A DNA stretch of 64,000 nt, taken from positions 19,840-83,839 of the forward strand of contig ML133391.1 in assembly GCA_003864495.1 (NCBI GenBank), read 5' to 3'. The notes below the pieces were generated by a model. That model searched no databases. It saw only the letters and a program-made list of their open reading frames with translations, and had not been told where the DNA came from. The DNA is from Nemopilema nomurai. Its lineage: Eukaryota; Cnidaria; Scyphozoa; Rhizostomeae; Rhizostomatidae. Below, in pieces: positions 34,501-47,024 of this stretch (positions are counted from its first letter, which is position 1; each line of letters begins with the position of its first letter). The position numbers and the translations under genes are program-made.

Positions 34501-37500
34501 ATTGCATAAATTTCTAGGTCAAGGTGCACGTTAAATACAGCACTTAATCATGAAGGATGACTTTTATCCAGGGGCATCGAAAAGTAGAAAAATAATATCT
34601 AAAACTGAAGGATTGATTGTAGCAGTTTTCAAAGAAGCCAAGTGCAAATTAAAAATTTCGCAAGCCAAGTTTACCAGAATACCAGAAGCCAAGTTTTGAT
34701 AGAAGGTTTTACTTTTGCCAAGGCATAGATATCAAAACAAGGCTCTACCTCCCTTGTCCATCGGAACAGCTGTCAAAAACTTATGACAATTGGAAATGTT
34801 AAATATTTAGAGTAATTGATTGACCCAACCATCCAGGTCAGTCTTCAATCTTCTTACCTGGATAAACTTGATACCTAGGTAGTGCTTCTAAAGCACTTGA
34901 ATAATATGTTTTCCAGGAAAATTTAGCCGCCAGCTATAATTCACAAAATCAAAGCTAACTAGATTAAGAATAAACGCCATACTTTTTAAATTTCCTGTAT
35001 CCGGCCTCAGAAGATCCTCATCTTCAAGCAGGGCATCTGAGTCTATTATATCCTTGAAAATAAAATTCCAAGTATTTAGAAAAGAATAATAGGATTAATA
35101 AAAATAAAAAATGTCATCATCATGAATAGATTGCATAAGGTTGCTTGCTAGGTTGAATAAAGGCGGAAACCATGTAGTCATTTCACATTTTAAAATTTTG
35201 TCAATAATAAAGTCTTTAGAGGATGGCTAGCAAACGGTATTTCATTGGTAGAACATAATTATGTACAGCTTGATTCATTCACAAAACAGTGAACCTCAGA
35301 AAATCCTTTCTGACTAAAACTTATTACTAACGTTGGCAAGACATTGAATTGTCTATTAAACATTTTTATCCAAACCCTGCCATTCGGAAATGGTTTCAAC
35401 ATTGATTGATACAAGGCAAATGGCAGTTTTAGCAGACAATGACCCTTGAAATGACTTCCACTAAATATTGGGATTGACAACCAATAGATTTCATGCCTCT
35501 TTTAGTTTGGTGACAAAAAAGAATGTCAAAAGATAAACCCATACAATGTCATCATCATTCGCATCCTGTGCTGACAGCGTCCAAACTTTTGCTACATCTT
35601 GACTGACTGCTTTTTTAGTACCTAAAATTAAAGCTTGTGACCTTAATAAATGTTTATGGATTTTTTTCATGCCAAAGAAACAACAAATACAAATAAAAAC
35701 TAAAAAGCTACAAAACTATGAATGACTCTTGGGTAAAAATGGCTAATAATTCTTAAAAATGAAGCTACTAAAAATGCGAGTCCGGAAAAAGCTTCCATAA
35801 ATTATTAAAAATTAAAGGATACTGATTACATAGTTGCAACACATACTTACTTTTGTATGACAGGTGGATGCATCTATCATTCTTTATAAATCATTTGTCA
35901 TTTATAAATCAATGAAAAAACTTTGTATAATTTGAAATTTGCTAACTTGTTTTTAATGATATTCTTGCACCAGCTCCAACTTCAAATGCTGGCTTTTGAC
36001 AAGAGACCTATAGACAACAAGACAAACATAGAAATGAAACAACTTATTAAAAGGTAAATTAAAGCCTTTTGAAACAATTTTATGATGTCACTCAGCATTT
36101 TATGTAAGGACTCTTAAGGAGAGGTTGGTGCCTCTTTCTGACAATTATACGGTAAAGCTACCCTTGCAATAAGCACTGGGCCTTCCTTAACAAATAAGAG
36201 TAAAACATTTGATTGCATATTCTCTTTGTGGGCTCTAAGCTAAAATTAATATTTCAACCCTTAAACTATTATGGGAAATAATGACATCCTTGCCAAAAGA
36301 GACCAAGCAAGTTGTGCAAGAAAGAGTGTAAAACTTTAATTTTGACTTTCAATGAAAATAAAATTCAATGAAAATCAGACAAGACTTCTAAAAAATATGT
36401 GATCATGTTGATTTCTTCCCACCTCAACCATTTGAATTGATTCTCCTTCTAGTTGTGACACTGTTGGCTAAAATGAAAAAAACATTTTCAGCTTTCTCTC
36501 AATGAGATTGCATCAAATATTTAGGCTTATCATAACTATTAAAGAATGTTAAATGAAATCCCACATGACTTTGAAACTAGCATAAAAAATCATTTTCTTC
36601 AAAACATTTCTACTATTCAGCATTGAGAGCATGCTCTCTCATACTCTATGGAATTACATAAAAATCACAAAAAGAAATAAGAAATAATCTAACAGAAAAG
36701 CAATTTTAAAATGTACCTCTGATGGTTGAACAAATCCAGACAATTTTAACGTAGAAATGAGCTTTTCTGCTGACCTGCCCCCTACAAATTTACAGATGTA
36801 CGAAAATTATTGGAGGTGCAAAACAATTCAACATGCTACTTAGAACATGCTTGCATTGATAATGCTTGCATATCTTTTAATAAACTTGGTGAGGGTAACT
36901 GTCTTGTAACTTTTCTTAGGGGGAGTCCTCTTACTTAAAGATTTCTTAATCAAACATTAAAACTTAAGACTTATACAGGAGATATACAGTGTTATACAGA
37001 AAACATCTATATAATAGCGTAGAATGAGTAATATACAGAAAACAACTATATAATAGCGTAGAATGAGTAATATACAGAAAACAACTATATAATAGAATTT
37101 TATTAATAATAGACAGAATGCATAATACACAGTATACATCTTTATAAAAGAATAATGTTAATAATAGAATATAATGCTACACATAAGAAAAGAACACAAG
37201 CCACTATTATTTACTCACAAGTGATATCATTCAGTAATGATGATTAAGGATGCAGGTTGATAATCGTAGTTAGAATGTGGTGAATGGTGATACTTTATCT
37301 ACATTTTGGCTTTTTAAAAACAGGCAAAATAGTTTAAAAATGAAACATTTAATATACACAAAGCGGCTTGTATCTAGGTGATATGGGTTGATTACCTGTT
37401 GGTTCTCTGACAAGAAGTAGGCCATTTGGCTTCAAAACTCTGGCTATTTCTGCTAAGATGTCTGTGCTATGAATGTAAGTTGATGGGTGCAGCATGCCAG

Positions 37501-38444
37501 ATATTGCTACATCAAATGTTGAGTTTTGGTGTCTAGCTGCAAATTTAACAACATACAATTTTCTAGAAACTTGATCCATCTTAGAGGTTTGGTAAAATAT
37601 GGATACATGAAGGTCCATCTCTATAATGACAAGAAACCAAGAAAGAGAAAAACATTGAGGGTGGAAAAAGGCAAAGTGCAAGGCCAAGAATTTGGTCATT
37701 GCAAGGCCAAGAATGGTCAAGCTACAATTAGTCAATGTAAATGTTTTTTTGGCTCAAATTATGAGACATAAGGGTGGATACTGTAAGTGTTGTTTTACCA
37801 ATCGAATGTTTTTTGTCAGTAAATGAAACCATAGATATGAAGCACTTAGTTATATTATCTGGAATTGTACTCTCATTTTTGGTGCAAATTTCAGAGGTGA
37901 AGTGTTTTAACTTCCATGTAATCAGGCATTACAATCACTAGCATTGTTAATTTTCACCTTCATAACAGCTTAACAAAAAGCTTGAATTAAACAAAAGAGA
38001 AAAGCCCAAGATGAAAACGAAAAAAACAAATTTAATTTAAGACACTTGTTTATAAAAACAAGTCTTTCTCTTTCCTTACAGCTTCTCGCCACCTCTTCAT
38101 ATAAACTGACAGACCACCGTGTGATTATTTTGTTAGCATTAACAATTGTTTAGTCTGAAATAGATTTAACAGTCATCTGCAATCACTTCTAACAAGGAAA
38201 CGCCGATTTTTCGGGAATAATAAACTAAATTTCTAGCTTTAAATGCAAGGCAAACAGCATAAGTGAGGTAGAAAGTTCTAGCAAACTCACAGTTTTGTAT
38301 GATGTCAACATGCTCAACTTGAACTTTTCCTTCGCTGCCAGTTTGATTTCTCAGCGAGCCCACTATAGCTTCAATATTTGTTGGTGGGTTCGCAGATGAC
38401 CAAAGCACAAGCACTTTTTGTCCAGGTAAGATCTTGCTGATCAT
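31555..38444 (-). CDS. CIAPIN1: Anamorsin / CIAPIN1, complete, ten exons, 282 aa
   Basis: Anamorsin (yeast Dre2) is the Fe-S electron carrier of the cytosolic iron-sulphur assembly pathway; it receives electrons from the diflavin reductase NDOR1. Exons on minus: 38444-38291, 37536-37396, 36781-36717, 36467-36423, 36007-35947, 35621-35545, 35052-34983, 34331-34286, 33905-33830 and 31668-31555. All have GT-AG borders, phases join without stops, and the sum is 849 nt. The N-terminal half (to about residue 155) is the methyltransferase-like domain ([31 protein letters not shown]). The linker carries VWTLSAQD and [15 protein letters not shown]. Motif A is C207-x9-C217-x2-C220-x-C222, and motif B is C243-x2-C246-x7-C254-x2-C257, followed by [14 protein letters not shown], so both cluster sites are complete. 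I chose ATG 38444; the frame remains open upstream without another ATG. Human CIAPIN1 has 312 aa; most of the shortfall is in the linker. Confidence 0.96.
31669..33829 (-). other. CIAPIN1 last intron (2.16 kb)
   Basis: The largest intron of the gene, separating motif A and the first Cys of motif B from the rest of motif B. Donor AAT|gtaagt, acceptor tattgcag. I see no other exon in it. Confidence 0.85.
36991..37095. repeat. 39-bp tandem repeat, about 2.7 copies, in CIAPIN1 intron 2
   Basis: The phrase tatacagaaaaca-ctatataatag recurs starting at 36991, 37028 and 37067; the second and third copies are identical over 29 bp with a period of 39. Intronic AT-rich minisatellite. The period is a multiple of three, which produces a repetitive but meaningless open frame on the minus strand. 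Confidence 0.85.
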
Positions 38445-38672
38445 GATGAAAGTGGGCACTTCTCTGATTTCCTCGATCCTAAAAAGAGTGGCTTCAAACG
38501 GACAGTCTAGCAGCTCTTAATAACGTACTGCTCAGCCTAGAAGCTATGCCCAACAAAGAGTTCTTCGTATATTTGATATTTATGCAGATTTCCGGTTACA
38601 ATTCTCAAGCAAATGATCTTTTATGTGAATAAAAAAACTAAATCGACGCCATAAAGTTTACTGACCATTTGA
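38445..38672. promoter_or_regulatory. Shared divergent promoter region with an ETS site
   Basis: Only 228 bp separate the CIAPIN1 ATG (minus) and the ATG of the plus-strand gene. At 38589-38596 the sequence tttccggt, read on the minus strand, is accggaaa, an ETS/GABP core typical of housekeeping and bidirectional promoters. No TATA box stands out at a canonical distance. The interpretation is inference from spacing and motif. Confidence 0.5.
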
Positions 38673-40102
38673 ATGCAAACGAGGCAACTGCTGGCCTCGA
38701 CTCCATCTCCAAAGGAAACCCTAGGGAACTCGAAGACCAGTGAACCACACCACAAGTTGTTCCCTAGAGCAGTGTCTTTCATTGACTGTGGCCAATATTA
38801 TATTGCTGCAACCTGGTTGTATGGAGTCAAGGCAAAGTTAAGGCCTAGCCTGTACTTCATTCCTTTAGGTAACCCTGTTGCGGCTTCACGAATAAGCTAT
38901 TTCATGGTAAGCTCCTAAGCCAGAGGAGACCAATGAGACCTTGTTGAAAGAGGCACTATCGGTCGATCTTTTGTTATTGTTAAAGCGGTGTCTTCCACCT
39001 AGCCACGTTATCATTCGACAATTTAAGCGCTTGTTTTTTTCTGGCTCAAAAGCATGCTGGAGCTCGCTAATGGGTTCTGTCCACCCAGCTAGTATTTGAC
39101 TCCGTTGAAATACACTTGCGACACCGAGGATCAAAATATTGGGCCAGTCTGTGTCAAGAGGCGTTTTCGGACTGCCCTTAATCACGGTATATGTAATTGA
39201 AATATGAGAGAATTGGCAATTAACAGAGGCTGTAGGCGTTTACTTTGAAAGGTAAGTCAGTAGAAAGAAGAAAGGGACAGGCCAAGGAAAGCTTGCCAGA
39301 TTAATAGAGAAGACAGCCAAACGCAGTGCCAAATGCAAACCTCCTTGCATAGATTGTAGTCACTTAACAACAGATTAAGATTGTAAGAAATCAACAATGA
39401 ATTTGCCAATGGCATTAAACTTGCTTTTTTGGCGATTCGAAGTTCTGCTATAAACTGTTCGTCATATAAGCTATTAATGATGAACACCCAAAAAAGCAAT
39501 TGCAGTCGTGTATTCTATCTCTCTGCCTAAAATGATATGTGCATACTTGTTCTTCCGCTCCAAGGCACCATTCTAACACAAATAGAGGCATAAGGCTTAT
39601 TGACATTTTCACAAAGTTGATGTTGCTGCTCCTCAAAGCTCTGTTATTTGCCAGGGCTATTCATCTTTTTGTCAATGGGCAATTACTTCTGCTAGAATTA
39701 CCTTTTTGTCACAATCCTTGGCTTCCTAGTACGTGAAAACCACTTATCTGAATGCGACACTCTGTTCTCAGGCCAATGTCTCAGCTTCATTATGTCTTGC
39801 AAGAAATAAACAAGTAGGGCGAATAGAGTCGGCATAGTTTAATCAAGTAAAGGCCACTTTAGTTGTCAATTAGCCTATAAGGATCTGTTTTCATCAGTTT
39901 TCAGTGACTGGCTATAACTCTTCCTTTTTGAAGCTAGTTCTCTAAACTTAAATTCAAAACTTTGTTCTTTTTCAGTCAAATAATCTCCAGGTCAGCCGAT
40001 GCTGTGTTTGAGAGCACGGCGTCGGAGAGAATTCAGATTGCGTCGAGAGTTCCACAAAAGGGCGTTGGTCGAAACAACTCACCGACCTGTATGGCGTCAT
40101 AA
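38673..40102 (+). CDS. Divergent partner gene of CIAPIN1, four exons, 159 aa, unidentified
   Basis: Exons 38673-38906 (phase 0 out, ATG|gtaagc), 39093-39186 (phase 1 out), 39227-39251 (25 nt, phase 2 out, AAAG|gtaagt) and 39976-40102 (acceptor gttctttttcag, stop TAA). The three junction phases agree without any stop, giving exactly 160 codons. Exon 1 reads MQTRQLLASTPSPKETLGNS and ATWLYGVKAKLRPSLYFIPL; exon 2 contains YTCDTEDQNIGPVCVKRRF; exon 4 contains QIISRSADAVFESTASERIQ. There is no clear signal peptide and no domain that I recognise. Two strong donors and one strong acceptor support the model; the acceptor of exon 2 (cacccagctag) is weaker. A competing 99-codon minus-strand frame overlaps exon 2 at 38886-39185 but lacks splice support. 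Position suggests co-regulation with CIAPIN1. Confidence 0.5.
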
Positions 40103-41261
40103 ATGTAATCATTGATATGAAAAAATCCTGCTTATTTACAAGAGCCAAACTATACCCTGAAGTCCCGAATCTCTTTGGTAGCAAACAAACATTAAACTGT
40201 ATGTCTAAATTATCACTGCATGTGTTTTTTGTTGTTGCCTTTCATTGTTTATCCTTCAATGTAAGTCCTAGCCCACAATTTTCTCACCTGTAAGCAATTT
40301 TTCGATCTAGCGTGAACATAGGTTTAACTACGCCATTAACAGGCATGGTAGAAACATTGTTATGAAGGGGCATGGTACAAATAATGCTTTTCCAATAATC
40401 TTTTATTAGCGACTTCCTTGATCATATGACTTCGATCACTGAGCCACATCGTGAGTTTCCATCTAGCTATGAATAATTTAATTAAACGAATCAAATAATC
40501 TACTAATGGTTTAAATAAGTTAGCAAATTTGACAAATTTACATTCTGATATTTACATTCATAAAAAGCTACATGCATAATCCAACATTCGCTCCAACTAC
40601 CGTCTGTCTAAGTTTATAAATCACAAAATGCTTCATATAAACAAAGCATTACATCATTAAGAATTTGCAGTTTTTCCCCTTCAAACTCTATGTAATTCCC
40701 AAGACTAAACCGCGTTGTCAAAACAGTCCCGTCTTGAGTACTTGGTGGCAAAAAACAAGGGTGAAGCTATTCTAAGGGTGAGCGAGATGCACATTTAGCT
40801 CTTTCAGCTCTAAACAGGCAGCGTGTCGAAAGTGGTAGGCAAGTCTTAACTACAAACTATCACTTTCAGTTGATTGGCACACTGTTCATTAGAACTTCAA
40901 TCCCGAGGTATTAAATAATCTGAAAAATCTTCTAGACAAACTGGCAGTGTTGTATATTCAGTGAAATCAATATGAATTGTTATAAATCTAACCCGATCTA
41001 TTTTAATCTATTTTAATCTATTTTAATAATTCCACCCTTGTCCTTAGTGGCCTTGTTAAGTGTTGTGAAAGGGTTTGCGCATGTCACATGAGCGACAAGA
41101 TCACATTGCCAAGGCAAGATAAAAAACACTGTCTGCCGTCAGCATTTGAATGACTGTAGCTAGGATACTCTGGCGTAGCCGCGGGATTTAAGTAGTCTGA
41201 TTCTCACAGCGCTTCAACCCAGAAGAAAGGAATAGAAAGCGATGGAACTTTCAATTTACAA
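40103..41261. other. Intergenic, with a 10-bp tandem repeat
   Basis: No exon recognised. 40996-41025 is three perfect copies of atctatttta. The region lies between the stop codons of the convergent genes at 40102 and 41262 and so should hold both 3' ends. Confidence 0.55.
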
Positions 41262-42392
41262 CTACCTTTCACTGAGCTGCTTTCTTGTATCAATGACGGC
41301 CGTGTTAGGCCTTCTCGGTGCAGTCGCCTTCTTCTTCCTCGCTTCTGCCGTCGCAGGCCTCTTGTTACTCGCTCTTGTCAGCGAATTTTTCCTTTGAGAA
41401 AAGAAACTCTTCCCAGGAGAATAGTTCTGCCTTTTTCTTTTGCCTGCTTCCTTTATCTTTTCACCACACGGTATGACGTAGCTCGTTGCATCTTCGGACG
41501 CTTCATGGGACGCTTTCGAATCTGGAGATGCGTCGCAACTACAGCGTCGTCGACGTTGGCTCTTTGTCGACGTCTTGCCTACATTATTGTGTGATTGTTC
41601 CCTACTTTGGAGGCTTTCTGTTTCCTCACTCGACGGACCGTTGCAAACATAAGTCAATGCTTTGTATTCCGAGACGACACGCTTATGCGAACTCTTTGCG
41701 GTGTCGAAAATACCTTCCACTGAGCCGAAACCCTTTTTACCACCAGTGACCCGGCTTCGCCTTGACGGCGTTGGCGGTGCGGCTTTGGCCTTCGAAGAGC
41801 GATCCCCGGTCGACCCACACTGCGGAGACCTTGATGTGCTCACCCGCCGCTCGCTCAGGATCTTCCGCTCGCGGTAGGTGCCGTTGTACCGTGACGGGTA
41901 GAGAAGGTTCTCAAGCCTCTTCTGCTTGTCTTCAGTGGCAGTCGTATCGTCATCGAGCTTTCGCAACACCGTTATGCGGCTGGCGAACGAATCTTGGCGG
42001 CTAGCCGAAGCTCGCTTGGCCGACGCTACGATTAGGCCATCGATTTTGAGTGGGTCTTCGTATAACTGAGCGTCGCTTTCGATCTCATAGCCGGGCACAA
42101 AGAGCACCTTGAACTCGGCACCACTCTCGATGCAGCTTTTGGCAGTAAGGTCCATCTCTGCAGTTGTTTTGAGCTCTTCGATTTTATCAGGTAAAACGTC
42201 GTTTTGTTTGAGGACCTTTGCCTTGAACGCGGTGTACGGAGACAAAGGTTTCTTATCCATGCCAATGGCCGGACTTTCCCGATGAAACTTGCTCATGCGC
42301 TGGAAGCGAGGGAGGGGCTTCCATACCTCTTTGTTGACAATCTTGATATTAGAAATACCATCTGTAATGCTGGAAACGAATTGGTCGTTCAT
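41262..42392 (-). CDS. Intronless 376-aa basic protein, unidentified
   Basis: A single ATG-initiated frame, visibly richer in G+C than its surroundings, which supports real coding. The N-terminal ~160 residues look ordered (VWKPLPRFQRMSKFHRES, PLSPYTAFKAKVLKQND, FKVLFVPGYEIESDAQLYED). Then KRLENLLYPSRYNGTYRERK leads into a long disordered tail rich in Ser, Arg and Lys (SKAKAAPPTPSRRSR, KSQRRRRC, KRKRQNYSPGKSFFSQRK). There is no signal peptide or membrane segment. I do not recognise a domain. The Ser/Arg/Lys tail would suit a nucleic-acid-, chromatin- or microtubule-binding protein, but this is inference. A possible 5' donor (CTTCTG|gtaagg) lies 41 bp upstream of the ATG, so a non-coding or additional first exon is conceivable. 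Lack of introns in a spliced neighbourhood may reflect a retrocopy. Confidence 0.65.
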   Translation of the reverse strand: MNDQFVSSITDGISNIKIVNKEVWKPLPRFQRMSKFHRESPAIGMDKKPLSPYTAFKAKVLKQNDVLPDKIEELKTTAEMDLTAKSCIESGAEFKVLFVPGYEIESDAQLYEDPLKIDGLIVASAKRASASRQDSFASRITVLRKLDDDTTATEDKQKRLENLLYPSRYNGTYRERKILSERRVSTSRSPQCGSTGDRSSKAKAAPPTPSRRSRVTGGKKGFGSVEGIFDTAKSSHKRVVSEYKALTYVCNGPSSEETESLQSREQSHNNVGKTSTKSQRRRRCSCDASPDSKASHEASEDATSYVIPCGEKIKEAGKRKRQNYSPGKSFFSQRKNSLTRASNKRPATAEARKKKATAPRRPNTAVIDTRKQLSER

Positions 42393-45300
42393 GATGAAAT
42401 ATTTTTAAACTTGGTAGCTTTTTGCACCCTTACCAGAAGGCAAACATAAAAAACGACGAAAGCTAGTACTAGAAGTGCTAAAATTTACGGCAAACATGAA
42501 GGTTTTAAACATATCAGCAGAAGCTAATAAAATTTCAATTCAAAGATTGTGCCCCATGCTGGTCTGATAATAGAGAAATGGAGGACTAGGACCATTCCAA
42601 GTTCAGAAGTGACCTGAAGGCAGGTGAAATCAGAACAAAATGGAGATTGAATCTGAAATAATCGTATTATCAAATCAAGTCAAGCAAGATCTAATAGAAT
42701 AAGATCATGACATTGGGCATTCGATTAACAGAGTCCTTCTCATCTGTCGAAAGATTTGCCAGAGATAGCACGCATTCGGTCCTCGAATCCTCTGTCAACT
42801 GTCCTTAATTTGACATTTAAAAACGTGTTTTAACAAGACAAACTACAAGCGATGTCGACAGAGGACTCGTTTGCATATTTAAGACGAAATCTGCGAAGAA
42901 ACTTAGATTTGCACCCCTGATCGTGAAACTTTTTCGAAACATTTCAAAAAAAGGGACTGATAATGTGAGATATTAAGTCAATTCAAAGTTTACCGACAGA
43001 AAATATCAATATCAAAATATCAATCTATAAAACTGCGACATTAAACAAAGGAGAGACTTGGTGGATGCTTTCAAACAAAGGAATTCACCTCCTCAAACTG
43101 TCGCTCGTCATCTTTTCTGTTGCGCACGTGTTTCCATCTTCTATTTTGGAGAACATCTCTCCTTTCGCTTTCCGGTTTAGAAGATAGGCAGCAGCGAGCC
43201 CGTTCCGATGGATGTCGAATGCTGGAAACAGCCTCCCATTCTAGAAAGTAACATCTTCAGCATTAATTCTGATTATGCTTAGGGAAATTCATCAGGGAGG
43301 AAATGTTGGGAAGCAACAGAAGAGGCCGGTCGTGCACACATTGGGCGGGATGTCTCTTGGAAGATGCGAAGGAGGCTAATGAAGCTAGATGGAGCATGAT
43401 AAAAATGACATCACTGAAAAGTGCTCGAGAGAGTCATGCAAATATGCACTGTCGATGTGCTGAAAAGGATTAGAATGATCTTCTTGCTACAGAAATCGCA
43501 CTGTTATTACCTGAAGTTGATAAGTGTTTAAGTGGAAATATATGTGAAAATAGAATGAAAATTAAAACGAAACAAATAACTTGAATGCGCGAAGAAAGGT
43601 TCTCAATACTCGGCACTGAAAAATTGGAGCGATATTCCCATCAATATCAGAGATGTTGCTACACAATCAATATCAGAGATGTTGCTACACTTAGCGAACT
43701 AAAGGTTTGCTTTTAAGAGACAGGGCCAACAAGCAATACTAGGGCCAACAGTTTCCAGCGACCCCGTTTCAGCAGTCTTACGCGCGGTGCCATCTGACTC
43801 GTCTTCTGTCAAGTACTGGAGTCTGGGCCCTAGTACCGGGATCTAACGGACCCTAACGGACGCTGACACCTATTAATACTAATCCCCTTTGTATTCATTC
43901 GTATTCGTTTTCGTTTTCGTTCACCATTCGTATTTCGCTCCGTTCGACACGTTGTGTCACCCACGTTTACTTATAATATGACAAGTTTATAGCATCAAAC
44001 TATCGTCTCTCTCTGTGCTTCACATCTGACTCGTCTTCCACCTCTTCCTGTTGCCACTACTAGGCCCAAAAAGCAATCTGGCTCCTGCTTAAACATAGCA
44101 TCCACGTTTTAACCTTGGAACCTTGGCAACCTTCTAATGAAAGAGTTGAAACAGCCCTTGCAATACTTCACATGACCATATTTGACTTGCGCAAATGTTG
44201 CTGCAGAATGACCGCAGGTGGGTGTTCGTGCGGAAGCGGTCGCACGCACCATTTAACGCGCGGATCGCAGAGATATATCGGAGTATATATAAACAATGAC
44301 TTCAATATTGGAGCTCATGAACTAATACTGGAGAATAATTTAATTGAAAATGCTAATGAACGATTATGGCCTTTTTTCGCTCATGACTGGTTACAGTATT
44401 CTTCGAAGAAAAGGAAGATGAATCGAGAGGAATAACTCCAAACAAATGGAAAACCATCAGCGGGTGGTTTTTTAATGTGATCATGGGAATTTTCATGGAA
44501 TCGGAGATTTGAGTTATAGCTGCTTTCAAAGAAATAAGAAGTTCTGCAATCAAAGTTCCTTGTTAGGAGCCAAATCCAATAAATTGAGGATTCTTCCTAT
44601 TCGTTTACAACTAGAAATCCAGTTTTGGTTGTTTTTGTCTGCACTAGCAGTTGCAAAAAATATATGTTCTTGAAATAGGTTTCCAAACCTTTGCATGAGA
44701 TGTACACTTAGAAGCAAAAATATATTGGAACCTTTGAAGATTAAGGCGTGAAAATTCACTTTCAGTGGCATAACAAAAATGTTGTAAATAAACTAGCACA
44801 ATCTTGCTATAGAAAATAAAACAGCCTGAATTTTACCTTTGCATGATAATAAAGGAAACAATTTCAAAGAAACAATCAGAATCTGTGATGAATTTGTTCG
44901 GTGTGTAGCAAAGAGAATAAGCCAAACATTCCACCAATACGTGAAGTTTATAAATATAGGTAGCTCGGGGAAGATGGATAGATTGTTGTCTAAGAAACCA
45001 GAGTTGCATTGTGACAATCACCCACGAAAAAACACAACATAAAGGATCCTTCACGTCCGCAGAGGAAAACGCTGGAAAACCACCTAAGTTATAAACCAGC
45101 GTAACAACATGGCGATGTTTCAATGCACATAACACGTAAACATTTCCGATCGGAGGCAGCTTTCTCCAACAACTGTCCTAGTGCAAATTTGTAGCATAGA
45201 AGAAGTATGTTGATCCATATGAAGGGAAATTCACAATACGTGAATATGCAACAGTGCCAATAAGAAATACCGTTTCATACACGTACCAATCTGTAAAGAG

Positions 45301-47024
45301 ACAGTTTGTTCTGCCAAGCGGTTAAGTCGAACTGACCTTGGGTTTTGTCCGCGGTTGTAACTGTACTTTGCAGGCTTGCACAAGGCCTATTCCAAGCAAC
45401 TCGGGCAACTCGAACTTCCCATTGCATCTACTCCTGTTCATCACCAAGATGGTGTGTGCAATCTCTTCATTAATGAAGCAATAAATAATATATTGTGTTT
45501 ATGTTAACGGGATCATCTCCTAATCCTAGTTCGCACTCCCGAGCAGTTGTGTTATTATCAGAATTCTTCTTGAGATCAGTTTATGCAAACCTCACAGTGA
45601 ATTCAAATAGAACCTTGTCTAATAAAGAACAAGTTTGCTATTGATACGGGCACGTTGACCTTGCACAAAACGCGCCTCCGCAAACAACAGTAGCGTAATG
45701 GAGGAGCGTGAGAAAAAGGGCGCCGGGAATGTGATAAGATCGACTTCATGAATGTGATAAGATCGACTGTCTACGTCACAGGTTTGAACTCGTTCTTAGG
45801 CAACGTTCACAGGTTTGGGGAGAACTTTTCAAAATGGTGTTCGCAAAGATGAGAATATGTGAAACTTGAACACCGGTGAGTTGCTGTTAGCATGACACGC
45901 TTAGCAACTGTACCGTCGTGTGCATGAAAAACACACGGGAACAATTGAATGGAAGTAGAGGTTTCAGATGGCCCTCCGCAACCCTTGAAGGCCTACCTGC
46001 TTCGGCTATTGCAAAATTAACTACAAGGATTACTGTGAATCCCGCACCATTTCCTGATGACCCCACTGCTGCGAATGTGTGAAAAAGAGGCCAGTTGAAC
46101 GAAAAGGAGGTCACACGATCGTGAAGAGAAGGATCAGTCGCAAATCAAATGCGCAAACCAAATGTGCCAATCGTTGCCACTATACCAGCATTCCACAAGC
46201 AAGTGCCTCAATCACATTTGAGCAAAAGTGAGTGCTTCAAAGAAAACACGGGTCTAAAGCAACGATTGAATCCTATGTGTGATACATGGGCCCCTGGTAA
46301 CGCGAGAAGCCGCGAAACGGTGCGACTTACTGCGTTTGCAACAGACGGTGCAAAAAGAGTGGTGATTTCATCGGCGACCATCAAACTGGCATGTGGGAAG
46401 AAATGTTTCAACATGAAAAGTTTTTGCTGCAATTAGCACACAATTAGCTCAAATCCGTAGAGAGAGGATACATGACTGATGAGATGAATGCACAGTGATG
46501 CAATTGCTTCAGAAATCACTTGAATAAACAATTTATTTCTACAGAAACAACAAGGAAAACCCGGGAGGGCTCAAATTTAGAAAACACGATTCCAATCTGT
46601 GACGTTATGTTTCATTATAGAAGAAAACTCGATGCTCCTGCCTTAAAGTTTTAGCCAGACTAGAAAGAGGATAGTGCTTGAAAATGCTTCGTTACAGGCT
46701 GTTTCAACACAAGACACTAAATAGCGAGCTCTATTCTCTCGTGAGCCAGCTTCAAAAAGCGCTTTAAGCAAGCTCAAAGCTGGATTGAAAACGTCTTTTG
46801 CTAATTACGGTGCCCCTATGAAGAGGATTACTGTTCAAAAGCAGCTGAACATTGACACAAAGGAAGCCCCAAGCCCTAACAGCGACGCTTCTCATTACAG
46901 AACGTCCTGCTTATAGGATTATTGTCAACTCTATTTTCATTACAGGAAAACAATGGGGCTTCTCTAGCAAACCAGGTGTACTGCCGGTAACATATTAAAG
47001 GTACTGAAACTTTAAGGGCGTTTC
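42393..47024. other. No recognised gene; short tandem duplications
   Basis: No exon that I can defend. 43640-43690 is a 26-bp unit (containing tcagagatgttgctacaca) repeated twice. 45727-45745 and 45750-45768 are two perfect copies of gaatgtgataagatcgact with a period of 23. An ATG-initiated 95-codon plus-strand frame at 46149-46436 has no recognisable sequence. Confidence 0.45.

Noticed and set aside
38886..39185. 99-codon minus-strand frame overlapping the divergent gene
   Set aside because: Starts from GTG, has no splice support, and is antisense to exons whose phases agree exactly.
42740..42810. tRNA-like B-box (ggtcctcgaatcc)
   Set aside because: No matching A-box or cloverleaf stems; no tRNA found in the window.
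46149..46436. 95-codon ATG-initiated plus-strand frame
   Set aside because: No recognisable sequence; a similar-length frame exists on the opposite strand, which suggests composition rather than coding.
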